Origin: Treponema sp.
GTDB taxonomy: Bacteria; Spirochaetota; Spirochaetia; Treponematales; Treponemataceae
Assembly: GCA_017381365.1 (NCBI GenBank)
Contig: JAFOCI010000053.1
Location: 1 to 64,000 of the forward strand
DNA: 64,000 bases
Direction: 5' to 3'
Shown piece by piece: positions 33,028 through 42,912 of the stretch. The translations under genes were made by a program, and so were the position numbers. Below the pieces are notes generated by a model, which saw only the letters and a list, made by a program, of their open reading frames with translations, made no database searches and had not been told where the DNA came from. How positions within the stretch are numbered: position 1 is the stretch's first letter; every line of letters begins with the position of its first letter.

Positions 33028-33181
33028 AAAAAAGGGGCTGTCCAATAAGTTTGCATTACGGTGGTTGAGTTTATCGAAACCACCACATTTAGTGTAGCAG
33101 TCATTTCGACGAGTGGTTCCTGAGCCTGTCGAAGGGCTCAATGAGCGCTACACTCATTACTTTTGGGACAGCCCTTTTTTT
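33028..33181. repeat. Interspersed terminal-inverted-repeat element, copy E
   Basis: Starts with GGGGCTGTCC (33034) and ends with GGGACAGCCC (33165-33174), flanked by A- and T-runs. It has the same orientation as copy A and carries a partial nested segment, GAGTGGTTCCTGAGCCTGTC, with GAAGGGCTCAATGAGCGC. It lies between convergent genes, about 30 nt past the hairpin at 32957. Confidence 0.85.
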
Positions 33182-33193
33182 GCATTTTTAATT

Positions 33194-33997
33194 TTACTTC
33201 ACTATTTTACCTGTATTAAGAAAGTTCTGTGTAAATACACTTTCAGGAACTGCAGAATCAAGCTTAAGCTGCAAAATAATAAGACGAGTAGAATGTCCAG
33301 TCTGAACATTTTTCATATATTCCTGAGTTGGAATATCATAAACTTTTCCTGTTTCACCAGTTTTCTTTTCAAGTTTTTCTAATGTAAGAGTCTTTAAAAG
33401 TTTACCCTTTTTATCATACATTTCTGAATAAACTGGATAATTTGTGTTTTTATCAATCCAGTTAATTCTATACATATACTGGGAAGATTTTTCATCTTTT
33501 GGAGTAGATTTTACAACCCAGCATGAGTAACCATTCTTTTCTTCATTTTCATTAACCATTTCGTGATTATCTTCTTCAACTTCTCGTGAAGACATATCAT
33601 CATAAGTAGCATCAGTACCCATAAATGATTTTGTACCTTCACTTGCAGCAATACGCCTTGTCTGCTTTAATGTTGGAAGATAAATGAATTTATCGTCATC
33701 TTTATCTTTGTTTTCAATCTGCAAAAAGCGTGTATCCTTTACAGAAGCAGGTGTATTAAAAATCATAACCATTGAAGTAAGATCATTGATGTCTTTACCA
33801 TATTCTGTAATTATGCGACTTTCTTCCACTGCACCACTCTTATTGATAAGATCCATCTGTACTCGTGAAATTGTGTACTGAGGTTTACTTACATCGTGTG
33901 CCTGCTGAACAACAGTTTTTGCATCTATTGCAAAAGCACAAGTTCCTGCAAAAAATACAGCACCAGCAAAGGCTGCTTTTATTAAATTAATTTTCAT
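33194..33997 (-). CDS. Outer-membrane lipoprotein-sorting (LolA-like) protein
   Basis: A 267-aa exported protein with signal peptide (MKINLIKAAFAGAVFFAGTC, cut after AFA). The body is a LolA/LolB-like beta-barrel half: VMIFNTPASVKDTRFLQIEN, KFIYLPTLKQTRRIAASEGT and CWVVKSTPKD. This subfamily is often encoded beside RND/MMPL exporters, as here (18-nt gap). It probably receives a hydrophobic substrate in the periplasm from the transporter. The transported lipid or lipoprotein is unknown. Confidence 0.83.
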   Translation of the reverse strand: MKINLIKAAFAGAVFFAGTCAFAIDAKTVVQQAHDVSKPQYTISRVQMDLINKSGAVEESRIITEYGKDINDLTSMVMIFNTPASVKDTRFLQIENKDKDDDKFIYLPTLKQTRRIAASEGTKSFMGTDATYDDMSSREVEEDNHEMVNENEEKNGYSCWVVKSTPKDEKSSQYMYRINWIDKNTNYPVYSEMYDKKGKLLKTLTLEKLEKKTGETGKVYDIPTQEYMKNVQTGHSTRLIILQLKLDSAVPESVFTQNFLNTGKIVK

Positions 33998-34015
33998 AAA
34001 ATACTCCTATAATAT

Positions 34016-36844
34016 TTATTTAATTTCTTTGCGCATAAATTTAGGATCAGTAAGGTGCAAGATACTTGGAATAATTGTCATCGCAAGCATTGAACTTGAG
34101 AACATTACAATAGCAACGAGAATACCAATATATCTTAATACAACAAACTGAGAGAAACAAAGTACAAGGAATCCAATTCCAATAGCAAGAGCATTTGTTA
34201 CAATTCCACTACCTGTTTTCATGAATGTGTTTTTCAAAACTTCTTCCATGTTATCAGTACGATGACGTTCATTTCGGAATGTCTCAAGGAAGTGAATTGT
34301 ATAATCAATACCAACACCAATAGCAACAGAAGCAATAATACTTGTTATCAAATCCAGATTTATTCCTGCAAACCCCATCACCATATAATTAATAAGAATA
34401 GTAAATGCAAGTGGAACAGTTCCAAGCAAACCGGCCCACACAGACCGGAAGGAAATTGCAATAATTATAAATACGCTAAGAAGAGAGAGTAAAAGACTTA
34501 TAAGCTGACTTTTTACAATAAGATTTGTCATTACATATTCCATCTGACCAGAACCGGTAAATTCAACAGTGTATCCTTCAGGGAAATATTTAGCTACATA
34601 TTCTTCCGCATCACGAATAACCTTTCCTACAAAAATTGTGCTGTTCTTTCTAATCTGAATCTGGACTCGAAGCTGTTTTGGAGAGAATGACCCCTTAGGA
34701 ATTGCGAATCTGTCTAAAGAATCACCTCCAAGAAGCATGATGTACTGAGAAACAAGGTTAGACAATTCATCTCTAGAAACGACAGGATATTTCTTAATAT
34801 CATAAGGAACTTCATAATAAGCAGCACCGTTATAGTTCAATCTTTTTTCAAGAGCTTCTACAATACCATTTGCAGTAGCAGAACTACCGCCAGCTTCAAC
34901 GATTGCATCAGAGAACAGTTTTACGCACTCTTCATAAGTAATTGAATCTTTCAGCTGTTCGCGATATGCAACACTAGAAATAGCATCGGAATCAGGTGCA
35001 GGAGCATTCATTACCTGATTCATTCTCTTTAAGAAAGTTGTAAATGATACAATTTTTCCAATATCAGGATTATGGTACATAAGATATTGCTGAAGATTTT
35101 CAAGGCACTGAAGAACATCTACATTTGTCATATCTGCAACAGGACCTGAAGCTTCCTCTGTAGAATCAGATTCAAGACTGCCAAAGTCATCAAAAGCAGG
35201 AAGTTCATCCGCAATAGAAGTCTCTGTAAGTGCACCAAAATCATCAAAATCAGGTAGTTCTTCAGAAACAGACTCATTAGCAACAGTTTCAACTTCATCC
35301 TTAGACTTATCTTCTGGAGCAGAAACAAGCATATAAACAGTTGCTGTTCCGGCAAATCTGTTATTAACATATTTTACATCCTGACGAGGTTTACTTGTTT
35401 CCGGGAAATAATTAATGAAAGCAGTATCAATAACAAGTTTTTTAATGCCAAGAGTTGAACACAATACAATTACAGCACAAAACAGTACAAGACGAGGTGC
35501 AGTTCCTGCAAAGAAATAATAGATATTGTATAAAGTTGAACCGCTCTTATCGCTGGTTGAATCTTTACCTCGAAGTTCACGAATTTTTTCGAGTTTTCGT
35601 TTTGTTTTTGCAATAATACGTTCCATCTTTTCAGATTTCTGTCCAACTTTGCTTAAAGGCTTTACCAGAAGCATTGCTGGAATGAAAACTACAGAGAGCA
35701 CAAGGGCAAAAAGAACACCAAGAGAAGTAAATACTGCAAAACTATGAAGTGGTTCAAGAGGAGATGTAATCAATGAAATAAAACCAACCATTGTGGTAAT
35801 CCCGGCAAGAAGAACAGCCTGAAAAACTTCCTTAAGACCAGCAGAAATAGCATGAGCATGTTTTTCTGCAGTAAGTTCACCTTCTATTTTTTCCAGGGCG
35901 ATGTAATAATGAGCAAGTACGTGAATTCCATAAGCAGAATCAACAGCAATAAGAGCAACAGGAATAACACTGGAAATAATGGAAAACTGAATATGAAGCA
36001 ATGCCATTAAACCACAAGACCAGATTGCAGCCATAAGAACTGTAAGCAAAGGAAGAACTGTACCATCAAAAGTTTTAAATGAAACAAACAAACTGATAAT
36101 AACAACAAGAACAACAAGAGGAATCAAGCTGATAATATCCCGAATCATAAATTTTCTTGAATTCTTGGAAATTACAGGATCTCCATAAACTGTATAGTTC
36201 AGATGAGTTCCTTCAATCGCCTTAGTACATATTTCTTCAACTTCATCTAATGTAGCAAGACGTTCATCACCAGTAAGACGATGAAGATTGCCATTCTCAT
36301 CCAACTTTTTATTTACATAACGAATTGCCATCTGAACGGCTTTTCTGTCATCTGAAACAATTACGCGATCATACATTTCATTCCAGGAACCAATTTTAAT
36401 AAGAATGTCATTTATATCATCAGTGTTTCCTGCAAAGTACTCTTCGCCGTTTTCATCCTTTTCAAAAAGCTCTTCTGGTATAAGATTTTCAGCTTTAAGA
36501 CTTCCATCTTCTGCACATACATAATCAATACTTGTAACAGAATCAATATTGTCAACATTCTCAAGATTTTCAATCTGTTTTGTAATCTTATTTACAATTG
36601 TCAGATTCTCTGGTGTAAAAAAAGATTCATCGTCAGTTTCAAGAGCAACTCCGATAGAATAAACACTACCAAAATTATCTTCAGCTTTAGAAAGACGCTG
36701 ATAATCAGTTGTAGAATGAGGCAAATATTCAAACATTGCATCATTTTCAATTTTAAGTTTAGGTAACTGAGTTGCAAAAAAAGCTGTTAAAGCAAAACAA
36801 AATACAATAATCGGCCATTTGCATTTAACAATCAAAGATGACAT
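34016..36844 (-). CDS. MMPL/RND superfamily exporter
   Basis: A 942-aa inner-membrane transporter with two repeats of one helix, a periplasmic loop and five helices. The key TM4/TM10-type motifs are VIPVALIAVDSAYGIHVLAH and ASVAIGVGIDYTIHFLETF. The second periplasmic loop carries an acidic low-complexity insert (near residues 505-560) with a repeated ELPxFDDFG unit. I start at 36844 (MSSLIVKCKW), after GGGAGAG; a longer in-frame ORF adds a Cys-rich piece that does not fit. It pairs with the LolA-like gene downstream. The substrate is probably a lipid or lipoprotein. Confidence 0.87.
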   Translation of the reverse strand: MSSLIVKCKWPIIVFCFALTAFFATQLPKLKIENDAMFEYLPHSTTDYQRLSKAEDNFGSVYSIGVALETDDESFFTPENLTIVNKITKQIENLENVDNIDSVTSIDYVCAEDGSLKAENLIPEELFEKDENGEEYFAGNTDDINDILIKIGSWNEMYDRVIVSDDRKAVQMAIRYVNKKLDENGNLHRLTGDERLATLDEVEEICTKAIEGTHLNYTVYGDPVISKNSRKFMIRDIISLIPLVVLVVIISLFVSFKTFDGTVLPLLTVLMAAIWSCGLMALLHIQFSIISSVIPVALIAVDSAYGIHVLAHYYIALEKIEGELTAEKHAHAISAGLKEVFQAVLLAGITTMVGFISLITSPLEPLHSFAVFTSLGVLFALVLSVVFIPAMLLVKPLSKVGQKSEKMERIIAKTKRKLEKIRELRGKDSTSDKSGSTLYNIYYFFAGTAPRLVLFCAVIVLCSTLGIKKLVIDTAFINYFPETSKPRQDVKYVNNRFAGTATVYMLVSAPEDKSKDEVETVANESVSEELPDFDDFGALTETSIADELPAFDDFGSLESDSTEEASGPVADMTNVDVLQCLENLQQYLMYHNPDIGKIVSFTTFLKRMNQVMNAPAPDSDAISSVAYREQLKDSITYEECVKLFSDAIVEAGGSSATANGIVEALEKRLNYNGAAYYEVPYDIKKYPVVSRDELSNLVSQYIMLLGGDSLDRFAIPKGSFSPKQLRVQIQIRKNSTIFVGKVIRDAEEYVAKYFPEGYTVEFTGSGQMEYVMTNLIVKSQLISLLLSLLSVFIIIAISFRSVWAGLLGTVPLAFTILINYMVMGFAGINLDLITSIIASVAIGVGIDYTIHFLETFRNERHRTDNMEEVLKNTFMKTGSGIVTNALAIGIGFLVLCFSQFVVLRYIGILVAIVMFSSSMLAMTIIPSILHLTDPKFMRKEIK

Positions 36845-36891
36845 ATACTCTCCCATAAAATGTAATGAGGAACAGCAGTTCAATACGACCG

Positions 36892-37020
36892 GTCAAGGCA
36901 CGCTTCGCTCAAGGCCTTGACTCGCTCGTTTTCAGGGGTTGTATTAACCCCTGAATAATAAGTTTGCAACGCAAACTTCAGGTAAGATAAAGCCGCGCTA
37001 TTTTAGCGGTTTTATCTTAC
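36892..37020. repeat. Cluster of four inverted repeats between hslO and the MMPL gene
   Basis: Four successive palindromes in about 130 bp: GTCAAGGC/GCCTTGAC (36892-36921), TTCAGGGGTT/AACCCCTGAA (36931-36955), AAGTTTGC/GCAAACTT (36960-36978), and a 15-bp stem GTAAGATAAAGCCGC with GCGGTTTTATCTTAC (36982-37020). The last stem probably ends the hslO transcript, although the T-run is poor. No ORF covers the region. Confidence 0.7.
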
Positions 37021-37089
37021 ACTCTTTAAAAATAAAATTCAGGTTAATAAATGATAATATCAAAAAAGCTAATCGTCAAATTTTACGGA

Positions 37090-38052
37090 TCAGATTTTTG
37101 AAACAGGAATACTGTATACACTTCCGCAATTTCTGCAAATTACTTCCAGTGGATCAGGGCCATTTTTTCGGATATCTTCCAGCTGGTCTTTCGGCAGACT
37201 TCGGATGTAATTAAGATAAAAATCTTCATTACATGGGCAGTCGTACGTAATATTACGTTTTAAGGCAATAGAAGGATTAAATTCCCGGAAAAGTCCGTAA
37301 ATCAAATCTTCAAAATTACCTTTTTCACTGAACCATTGACCAAGGGAAGGACAGGTTTTAAATGCCATTTCGGCTCTTGAAAGCAATTCTTCATCAGCTT
37401 TTGTATCTGCAGAACTAGATTTTGCAGAACCAGTTATTTTTGTTCCGCCTGTTTCAGGCATTATTTGAAGGAACATTGCCCCGGCGCCTGTAACTCTTCC
37501 CTTTTTATCCATCTGAATTGATGTATTGAAAGCAGTAGAAATCTGTTCAGACTGTTTATAATACCAGGCAAGATCTTCAGCAATGTTTCCAGAATCAACC
37601 TGAACCGTAGAAGTAAAAGGTTCTTTGTCTTCTTTATGAAGAATTGAAACTGTCATTGTTCCGGAACCAAGAAATGGTTTTAAATTCCAGTTTTCAATAG
37701 GTTTTTCAACAGGAATATGTTCGTTGTAAAGATAACCGCGAACTGTTCCTTTAGAATCTGCTTCAACAGAAAATCCCTGAGCCGGACCGTCCACATCATA
37801 ATGAAGGGTAATATGTTCCTGCCCTTTCATCATAGGAATCATCAAAGCACCACACAAACTAGCCTGTCCCAGCATCATTGTTTCAAGGATTCCAAGATTA
37901 TGCTGTGCCCTCAACTGATTTATAAAACGAGTTCCATGAAAAAGCGCTCCACGAATACGACCGTCTGCCATTACAAAAACAGCCATTTCATCTTTTATCA
38001 GATGTTTAATATGCTCCTGAAGTTCTTCATCTTTTATTTCAGCTTTTATCAT
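37090..38052 (-). CDS. hslO: Redox-regulated chaperone Hsp33
   Basis: A 320-aa cytosolic holdase activated by oxidation and unfolding. The C-terminal zinc site is complete, CPC near residue 265 and CRNC near 300. The N-terminal domain has GRIRGALFHGTRFINQLRAQ and ...GKGTVRGYLYNEHI-like segments (SKGTVRGYLYNEHIPVEKPI). The start at 38052 (MIKAEIKD) is supported by GAGG 5 nt upstream; the longer ORF is not. Its presence in a likely anaerobe fits defence against oxygen or chlorine stress. Confidence 0.93.
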   Translation of the reverse strand: MIKAEIKDEELQEHIKHLIKDEMAVFVMADGRIRGALFHGTRFINQLRAQHNLGILETMMLGQASLCGALMIPMMKGQEHITLHYDVDGPAQGFSVEADSKGTVRGYLYNEHIPVEKPIENWNLKPFLGSGTMTVSILHKEDKEPFTSTVQVDSGNIAEDLAWYYKQSEQISTAFNTSIQMDKKGRVTGAGAMFLQIMPETGGTKITGSAKSSSADTKADEELLSRAEMAFKTCPSLGQWFSEKGNFEDLIYGLFREFNPSIALKRNITYDCPCNEDFYLNYIRSLPKDQLEDIRKNGPDPLEVICRNCGSVYSIPVSKI

Positions 38053-38077
38053 TTTTTCCTCAATATTATAAAATAAA

Positions 38078-38138
38078 GAAACCACGAAATAATAAAAAAA
38101 GCATAATACAATCTTTCCTTTATTCGTGGTTTTTAAAT
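38078..38138 (-). terminator. Possible terminator of thrS
   Basis: AACCACGAA and TTCGTGGTT form a stem around a large ~34-nt AT-rich loop, with a weak T-rich tail on the minus strand. It lies just past the thrS stop codon. Confidence 0.45.
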
Positions 38139-38151
38139 TAAATATATATGA

Positions 38152-39903
38152 TTAGATACCTACAAAATGAGTATTAATCTTATCTTCTACGTATGCAACA
38201 AAATCAGCAAGCTTCATAGTTTCCTGTGGCTTTTTACTTGAGAAACGATAGCGAACGCAAACTGAACCTTCATCCTGTTCTTTCTGACCTACTACAAGAA
38301 CATAAGGTGTTCTGTGTTCTGTAGAAATAGTCTTGATTTTTGCCTTCATGTTTTCTTCGCCAAGATAAGCATTTGAGCGGATATCATGAGCAAGAAGTTC
38401 ATCATTTACTTTCTTTGCATAATCATCAAATTCTGATGAAACAGGAACAACTGCAACCTGTTCAAAAGCAAGCCATGTTGGAAATGCACCTGCAAAATTT
38501 TCAATAAGAATACCAAGGAAGCGTTCAAAAGAACCAAGAATTGCACGGTGGAGCATAACCGGGTGATGCTTCTGATTATCAGAACCAATATATGTTGCAT
38601 CAAGACGTTCTGCAGAAGGCAGCTGGAAGTCAGCCTGGATTGTACCACACTGCCATTCACGACCAAGACAATCATAAAGCTTGAATTCAAGCTTTGGACC
38701 ATAGAAAGCACCTTCGCCTGGCTGAATTTCAAATTCAAGGCCAGCTTCATGACAGGCATCAGCAAGTGCTTTTTCTGCTCTTTCCCAAGTTTCAAGATCG
38801 CCAACATGGTCATCAGGCATTGTAGAAAATTTTACTACAAGTTCATCAAAACCAAAGTCATGATAAACAGTTTTAAGAAGTTTACAGAATTTTGCAACTT
38901 CTGCACCAACCTGTTCTTCTGTACAAAGAATGTGAGCATCATCCTGAACGAAACCACGAACACGCATTACACCATGCAAAGTTCCAGAAGGTTCGTTACG
39001 AACATCGTGACCAAATTCTGCAAGTCTAAGCGGAAGATCTTTATATGAACGCTGACGGCTCTTGAAAATTTCCAAAGCGCCAGGACAGTTCATAGGTTTA
39101 ATTGCAAAAAGACGCTTTTCAGATTCTGTGATAAACATATTTTTCTGGTAATGCCCCCAATGACCAGAACGTTCCCACAAAGATCGTGGCATGATAGCAG
39201 GAGTGTTAACTTCCTGATAACCGTCACGGCGAACCATTTTGCGCATATAATCCTGCATTGTTGTGTAGATAGTCCATCCGTTTGGATGCCAGAAAATCTG
39301 ACCTGGATCTTCAGGATCAAGATGGAAAAGATCCATTTCTGTACCAAGCTTACGATGATCACGTTTTTCTGCCTCTGCAAGCATTGTAAGATAATCTTTT
39401 AAATCATTTGGTTTTGCAAAACAAAGTGCATAGACACGTGTGAGCATAGGACGATTAGAATCACCACGCCAGTATGCACCTGCAATTTTATCAAGCTTAA
39501 AAGCCTGTCCGTTAATTTCTTTTGTTGTTGAAACATGAGGACCGCGGCAAAGATCAAGGTAGCCGTCCTGTTCATAAGTTGTAATTGTTGCATCTGCAGG
39601 AAGATCATTGATAAGTTCTACTTTATAATCCTGATCTGCAAACAATTTAAGAGCTTCTTCCTTTGAAACTTCCTTGCGGATAAATTCATGATTTCCGGCA
39701 AGAATTTTTCTCATTTCCTTTTCTACAGCAGGAAAATCGGTCTCGGTGAATTTGGTGCCTTCCGGGAAATCAAAATCATAATAAAATCCGTTATCAATAG
39801 CAGGACCAATAGCAATTTTTGTACCTGGATAAAGATTAAGAATTGCTTCTGCCATAACATGGGCACAACTGTGTCGTACAATCTGTAATTTTTCGTCAGC
39901 CAT
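38152..39903 (-). CDS. thrS: Threonyl-tRNA synthetase lacking the TGS domain
   Basis: A 583-aa class II synthetase, about 55-60 residues shorter than E. coli ThrRS. It starts directly at the editing domain: [10 protein letters not shown] with its HxxxH, then [10 protein letters not shown] with the Cys/His zinc-like editing pair. The catalytic core has [13 protein letters not shown] and [12 protein letters not shown]. The C-terminal anticodon-binding domain ends near [15 protein letters not shown]. The missing part is the ubiquitin-like TGS domain. The ATG has AGGTGA upstream and a consensus promoter, and no in-frame upstream extension exists, so the short form is real. Confidence 0.95.
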   Translation of the reverse strand: MADEKLQIVRHSCAHVMAEAILNLYPGTKIAIGPAIDNGFYYDFDFPEGTKFTETDFPAVEKEMRKILAGNHEFIRKEVSKEEALKLFADQDYKVELINDLPADATITTYEQDGYLDLCRGPHVSTTKEINGQAFKLDKIAGAYWRGDSNRPMLTRVYALCFAKPNDLKDYLTMLAEAEKRDHRKLGTEMDLFHLDPEDPGQIFWHPNGWTIYTTMQDYMRKMVRRDGYQEVNTPAIMPRSLWERSGHWGHYQKNMFITESEKRLFAIKPMNCPGALEIFKSRQRSYKDLPLRLAEFGHDVRNEPSGTLHGVMRVRGFVQDDAHILCTEEQVGAEVAKFCKLLKTVYHDFGFDELVVKFSTMPDDHVGDLETWERAEKALADACHEAGLEFEIQPGEGAFYGPKLEFKLYDCLGREWQCGTIQADFQLPSAERLDATYIGSDNQKHHPVMLHRAILGSFERFLGILIENFAGAFPTWLAFEQVAVVPVSSEFDDYAKKVNDELLAHDIRSNAYLGEENMKAKIKTISTEHRTPYVLVVGQKEQDEGSVCVRYRFSSKKPQETMKLADFVAYVEDKINTHFVGI

Positions 39904-39936
39904 TTATATTCACCTTATTTATATAAAATTATTTCT

Positions 39937-39965
39937 ATTATATCGTTGTGTTAAATCTTTTACAA
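39937..39965 (-). promoter_or_regulatory. Sigma70-type promoter of thrS
   Basis: On the minus strand TTGTAA (39960-39965), a 17-nt spacer, TATAAT (39937-39942). The leader is only about 27 nt, so a T-box or operator of the E. coli type is unlikely. Confidence 0.75.
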
Positions 39966-39970
39966 CAAGC

Positions 39971-42130
39971 CTATTTTACTCTGCTTATGCGGCACAAATC
40001 CATATCTACAGAATTTAACCGATGATGCTGAGCATAACATGTTTTGTCAGTCTGCAAACATATTTTGTTACTGCCTTTTTGAAGGAATACAAGCACAGGA
40101 CTTGTAAAATTCCAGCTGGTCCAGTTCCCCTGCTGCGGAAGAACCACCGCCTGACAGCGCTCCTGATTTGCAAAAAGTACTGCAATGGCACAGCTTTCGC
40201 CAGTATTTACAGGACCATGTCCATTTCTAAAGCGGAAATCAACAGCATAAACACCGTCTTTTGGTGCCTTAAAATCAAAAGTAATGGATTCCCCTTCTGC
40301 AGCCCCCCAGCGAGAGACAAAAGAATCAAAATTTGCAGAAGTTTTGTCCAGTTCAAATGAAATCTTTGCGTTTACTGGCTCCGGATTATCTTCCGAAAGA
40401 ATTTTTCCACCTTTCACGGCAGATTTTTCAGCTTCAATAAACCAGGTATTTTTAGGAGATTCTGCTCTAAGAGGACTTGCAGGCAAAACAGGAACATCTG
40501 AAACAGCTTGAACCGTATAAACATCAAGAACATCAGATGGCTTTACAGTAAACTCCCGCTCTGAAATAAATTTTAAATGTTTGCCATTTTTAAGAATTTC
40601 ATAACCGGCTTCATTTTTCTGACGCCATCTTAAAGAATATTTTCCCTTTTCATAATCAACATTCAATACAGGAATTTCTGGAGAAACTGCAGAAGCTTCA
40701 AAATCAACGGCATTCAAAGAATTTTCAGAATAGGATTTTTCAAAAAGCTCTGATTTTTCCAGCTGTATATGCACATTAAAAGTCTGTTTCAATCCGTATG
40801 GAATAACAAAGTCTGCAGGACAGGTTTTCCCATTCAGAACAAAAGATTTTATGCTGTCTCCGGAACCTTCAACTGATAAATTTAAGACAGAATCGCCAAA
40901 AACAATACCATCGACCTTTATGTGATTTCCAATAGAATCAAAAACCAAAGGATTAATTTTAATTCCTTTTTCGGTAAAATCTATTCCACAGAAAACACGG
41001 TAAATATATGCAAGATAACCGGCAACAGACCAGAGCTGACGGTCAGAATTCGTCTGTGTTTCTTCACTGAACGTTGAAGCTACATAGTTTTCCTTGAAAG
41101 TTCCAAATTTTTTGGCAGCATTAAGAATTGCCTTGAACTCTTTTTCGCACTCAGCTGCATTTCCAGCCTTTTTAAGAGCAAGTCCGCGGTAAGCCTGGAC
41201 AAATGGCCAAACGGCATCGTTATGGTAAGAAGGAACTTTTGCAAGCTGAGGAGCAACAACACTCATTCCGAACTGATTTGGCTTTACGACATTAAGAGCT
41301 GAATTCCAAAAATCCTTTTCGCAGACACCATTCAAAACAGCAAGACTTGTTCCCAGAGTTTCATATCCACCATAAAGGGTTTCATAGACATTGGAAATGA
41401 TATAGTTTCCATACCTTTTTTTTTCAGTAAGCCAGAAATTCTCATTTATGCCTTCCTTCATCAGAAGAAGACGTGAATTCCACAGATTTTTTTCTTCGTC
41501 AGAAAGATTTAAAATATGAGAAAGCTTTTCTGCTGCTTTTATGGCACCATAATAATCATTATTTGTGCCAAGAGCATAACTCGATGCTATAAAAACGCTG
41601 TCCATCCATCTTGGATAAGTCTGTTCACGCCAGTCAAGGAAAGATGTTTCGCCGCGGAAAATATTTTTTTCTGAATTGAAATTAACCAGCAGGTCATTAT
41701 CCAGCGTTTTATTTATTACATCATAAACCCATTTAAAATATTCAGAATCCTGTTTGAAAAGTGCGTAATCGTAAGCTGCAATCCCCCACACGATTCTATC
41801 AGTACTTACAGGATAACTTCCGCCGGAACCTGTATCCTGCAGAATCATCCCATTTTCTACGCGGCTGGCAAGTGATTTTTCTACAGCTTCTGGAAATAAA
41901 AATGAAAGAGATAAATCAATTGCATAGGACATATCTCTTGTCCACGCAGCAGGCCATTTTGCACCAGCAGAAAAAGTTCCATCAGAACGTATGTCCATCT
42001 GAATTTCTTTAAGGGCAAGCTCCGTAAAATCATTTACAATTTTATTTTCTGAACGAAAAACAGGCAGGGCTGCAACTCCAGAAACAGCGAGACTAATCAG
42101 CAGAATTACTTGAACCAGAAACTTTTTCAT
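39971..42130 (-). CDS. Secreted six-hairpin glycosidase with C-terminal carbohydrate-binding module
   Basis: A 719-aa protein with signal peptide (MKKFLVQVILLISLAVSGVA). The catalytic part (~30-430) is an alpha/alpha six-hairpin fold related to glycogen-debranching and GH63-like enzymes: AKWPAAWTRDMSYAIDLSLS, SFLDWREQTYPRWMD, YHNDAVWPFVQAYRG. A beta-rich middle follows. The last ~150 residues resemble a galactose-binding-like CBM (DFRFRNGHGPVNTGES, SNKICLQTD). It probably trims an alpha-linked oligosaccharide outside the inner membrane; the exact substrate is unknown. Its start overlaps the end of the lipoprotein gene by 38 nt. Confidence 0.8.
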   Translation of the reverse strand: MKKFLVQVILLISLAVSGVAALPVFRSENKIVNDFTELALKEIQMDIRSDGTFSAGAKWPAAWTRDMSYAIDLSLSFLFPEAVEKSLASRVENGMILQDTGSGGSYPVSTDRIVWGIAAYDYALFKQDSEYFKWVYDVINKTLDNDLLVNFNSEKNIFRGETSFLDWREQTYPRWMDSVFIASSYALGTNNDYYGAIKAAEKLSHILNLSDEEKNLWNSRLLLMKEGINENFWLTEKKRYGNYIISNVYETLYGGYETLGTSLAVLNGVCEKDFWNSALNVVKPNQFGMSVVAPQLAKVPSYHNDAVWPFVQAYRGLALKKAGNAAECEKEFKAILNAAKKFGTFKENYVASTFSEETQTNSDRQLWSVAGYLAYIYRVFCGIDFTEKGIKINPLVFDSIGNHIKVDGIVFGDSVLNLSVEGSGDSIKSFVLNGKTCPADFVIPYGLKQTFNVHIQLEKSELFEKSYSENSLNAVDFEASAVSPEIPVLNVDYEKGKYSLRWRQKNEAGYEILKNGKHLKFISEREFTVKPSDVLDVYTVQAVSDVPVLPASPLRAESPKNTWFIEAEKSAVKGGKILSEDNPEPVNAKISFELDKTSANFDSFVSRWGAAEGESITFDFKAPKDGVYAVDFRFRNGHGPVNTGESCAIAVLFANQERCQAVVLPQQGNWTSWNFTSPVLVFLQKGSNKICLQTDKTCYAQHHRLNSVDMDLCRISRVK

Positions 42131-42794
42131 CTGTTACAAATTCCTTTGGATATTCTATGTATAGTTTATAAGACTCAAAGAATCTTGTATAAGGAATCAT
42201 CTGAACAAGATAAGGCATTTTTGCATAATCAATATAATCTGAATCTTCAAATTCTTTTTTCTGTTCTTCAGTAATATCATCTGAAAAACGATAGAAAATG
42301 TACGAAGGAACTTCTTTTTCATAACAAGGCTGGGATGGATAAACATATTTGTCAGACAACTCATAGGTATCTGACTTATAAGCCGTACCATGTGGCTCAT
42401 AAATCAATTTCTTCAGTTTTCCTTCTGACGTTCTGATTAAGTTTGATGTAGCATAAAGATTATATGGTCCATCATAAAAAACATTAAAGGTATACAATTC
42501 CTGTTTTACGATATTTACAGCATGAAATGTATTTCCGTCTTTATAATACCATCCATCAGAAGTTGTTAAATGACTGCCATCTTCAAAATTAATCTGAAGA
42601 TTTTCTGAATATCCTGCAATATATTCAACCTGTGGAGATAAAGACTTTGCTTTTGCAGTATACCCAACACCATTGATAGTTAAATGAATATCTTTATCGA
42701 AATTATTTACAATAATCCACTTACTTTCCTCATAATCAGATTTACATCCCAAAAAAAATAATGAAACAAAAAAAAGAAGAAAAAGCTTTTTCAT
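42093..42794 (-). CDS. Lipoprotein of unknown function
   Basis: A 233-aa protein with a lipobox signal (MKKLFLLFFVSLFFLGC, Cys at residue 17). The body has a beta-rich first half (WIIVNNFDKDIHLTINGVGY) and a Tyr/Pro/Glu-rich second half. No family was recognised. The 38-nt overlap with the downstream glycosidase gene suggests coupling, so it may help bind or anchor the same carbohydrate. A GAGG site precedes the ATG. Confidence 0.78.
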   Translation of the reverse strand: MKKLFLLFFVSLFFLGCKSDYEESKWIIVNNFDKDIHLTINGVGYTAKAKSLSPQVEYIAGYSENLQINFEDGSHLTTSDGWYYKDGNTFHAVNIVKQELYTFNVFYDGPYNLYATSNLIRTSEGKLKKLIYEPHGTAYKSDTYELSDKYVYPSQPCYEKEVPSYIFYRFSDDITEEQKKEFEDSDYIDYAKMPYLVQMIPYTRFFESYKLYIEYPKEFVTDEKVSGSSNSAD

Positions 42795-42844
42795 AACAAC
42801 CTCATCTTTAGTTTAACAATCAACAGCTAAAAAATCAATTCTAT

Positions 42845-42873
42845 TTGACATTCTGACAATACGTATGTATATT
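42845..42873 (+). promoter_or_regulatory. Sigma70-type promoter of ssrA
   Basis: TTGACA (42845-42850), a 17-nt spacer, TATATT (42868-42873). The predicted start is about 33 nt before the mature tmRNA 5' end, which RNase P would process. Confidence 0.85.
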
Positions 42874-42912
42874 ATAGGTGTAAATGTCTAAGAGCATTTT
42901 AACCATGTACCC

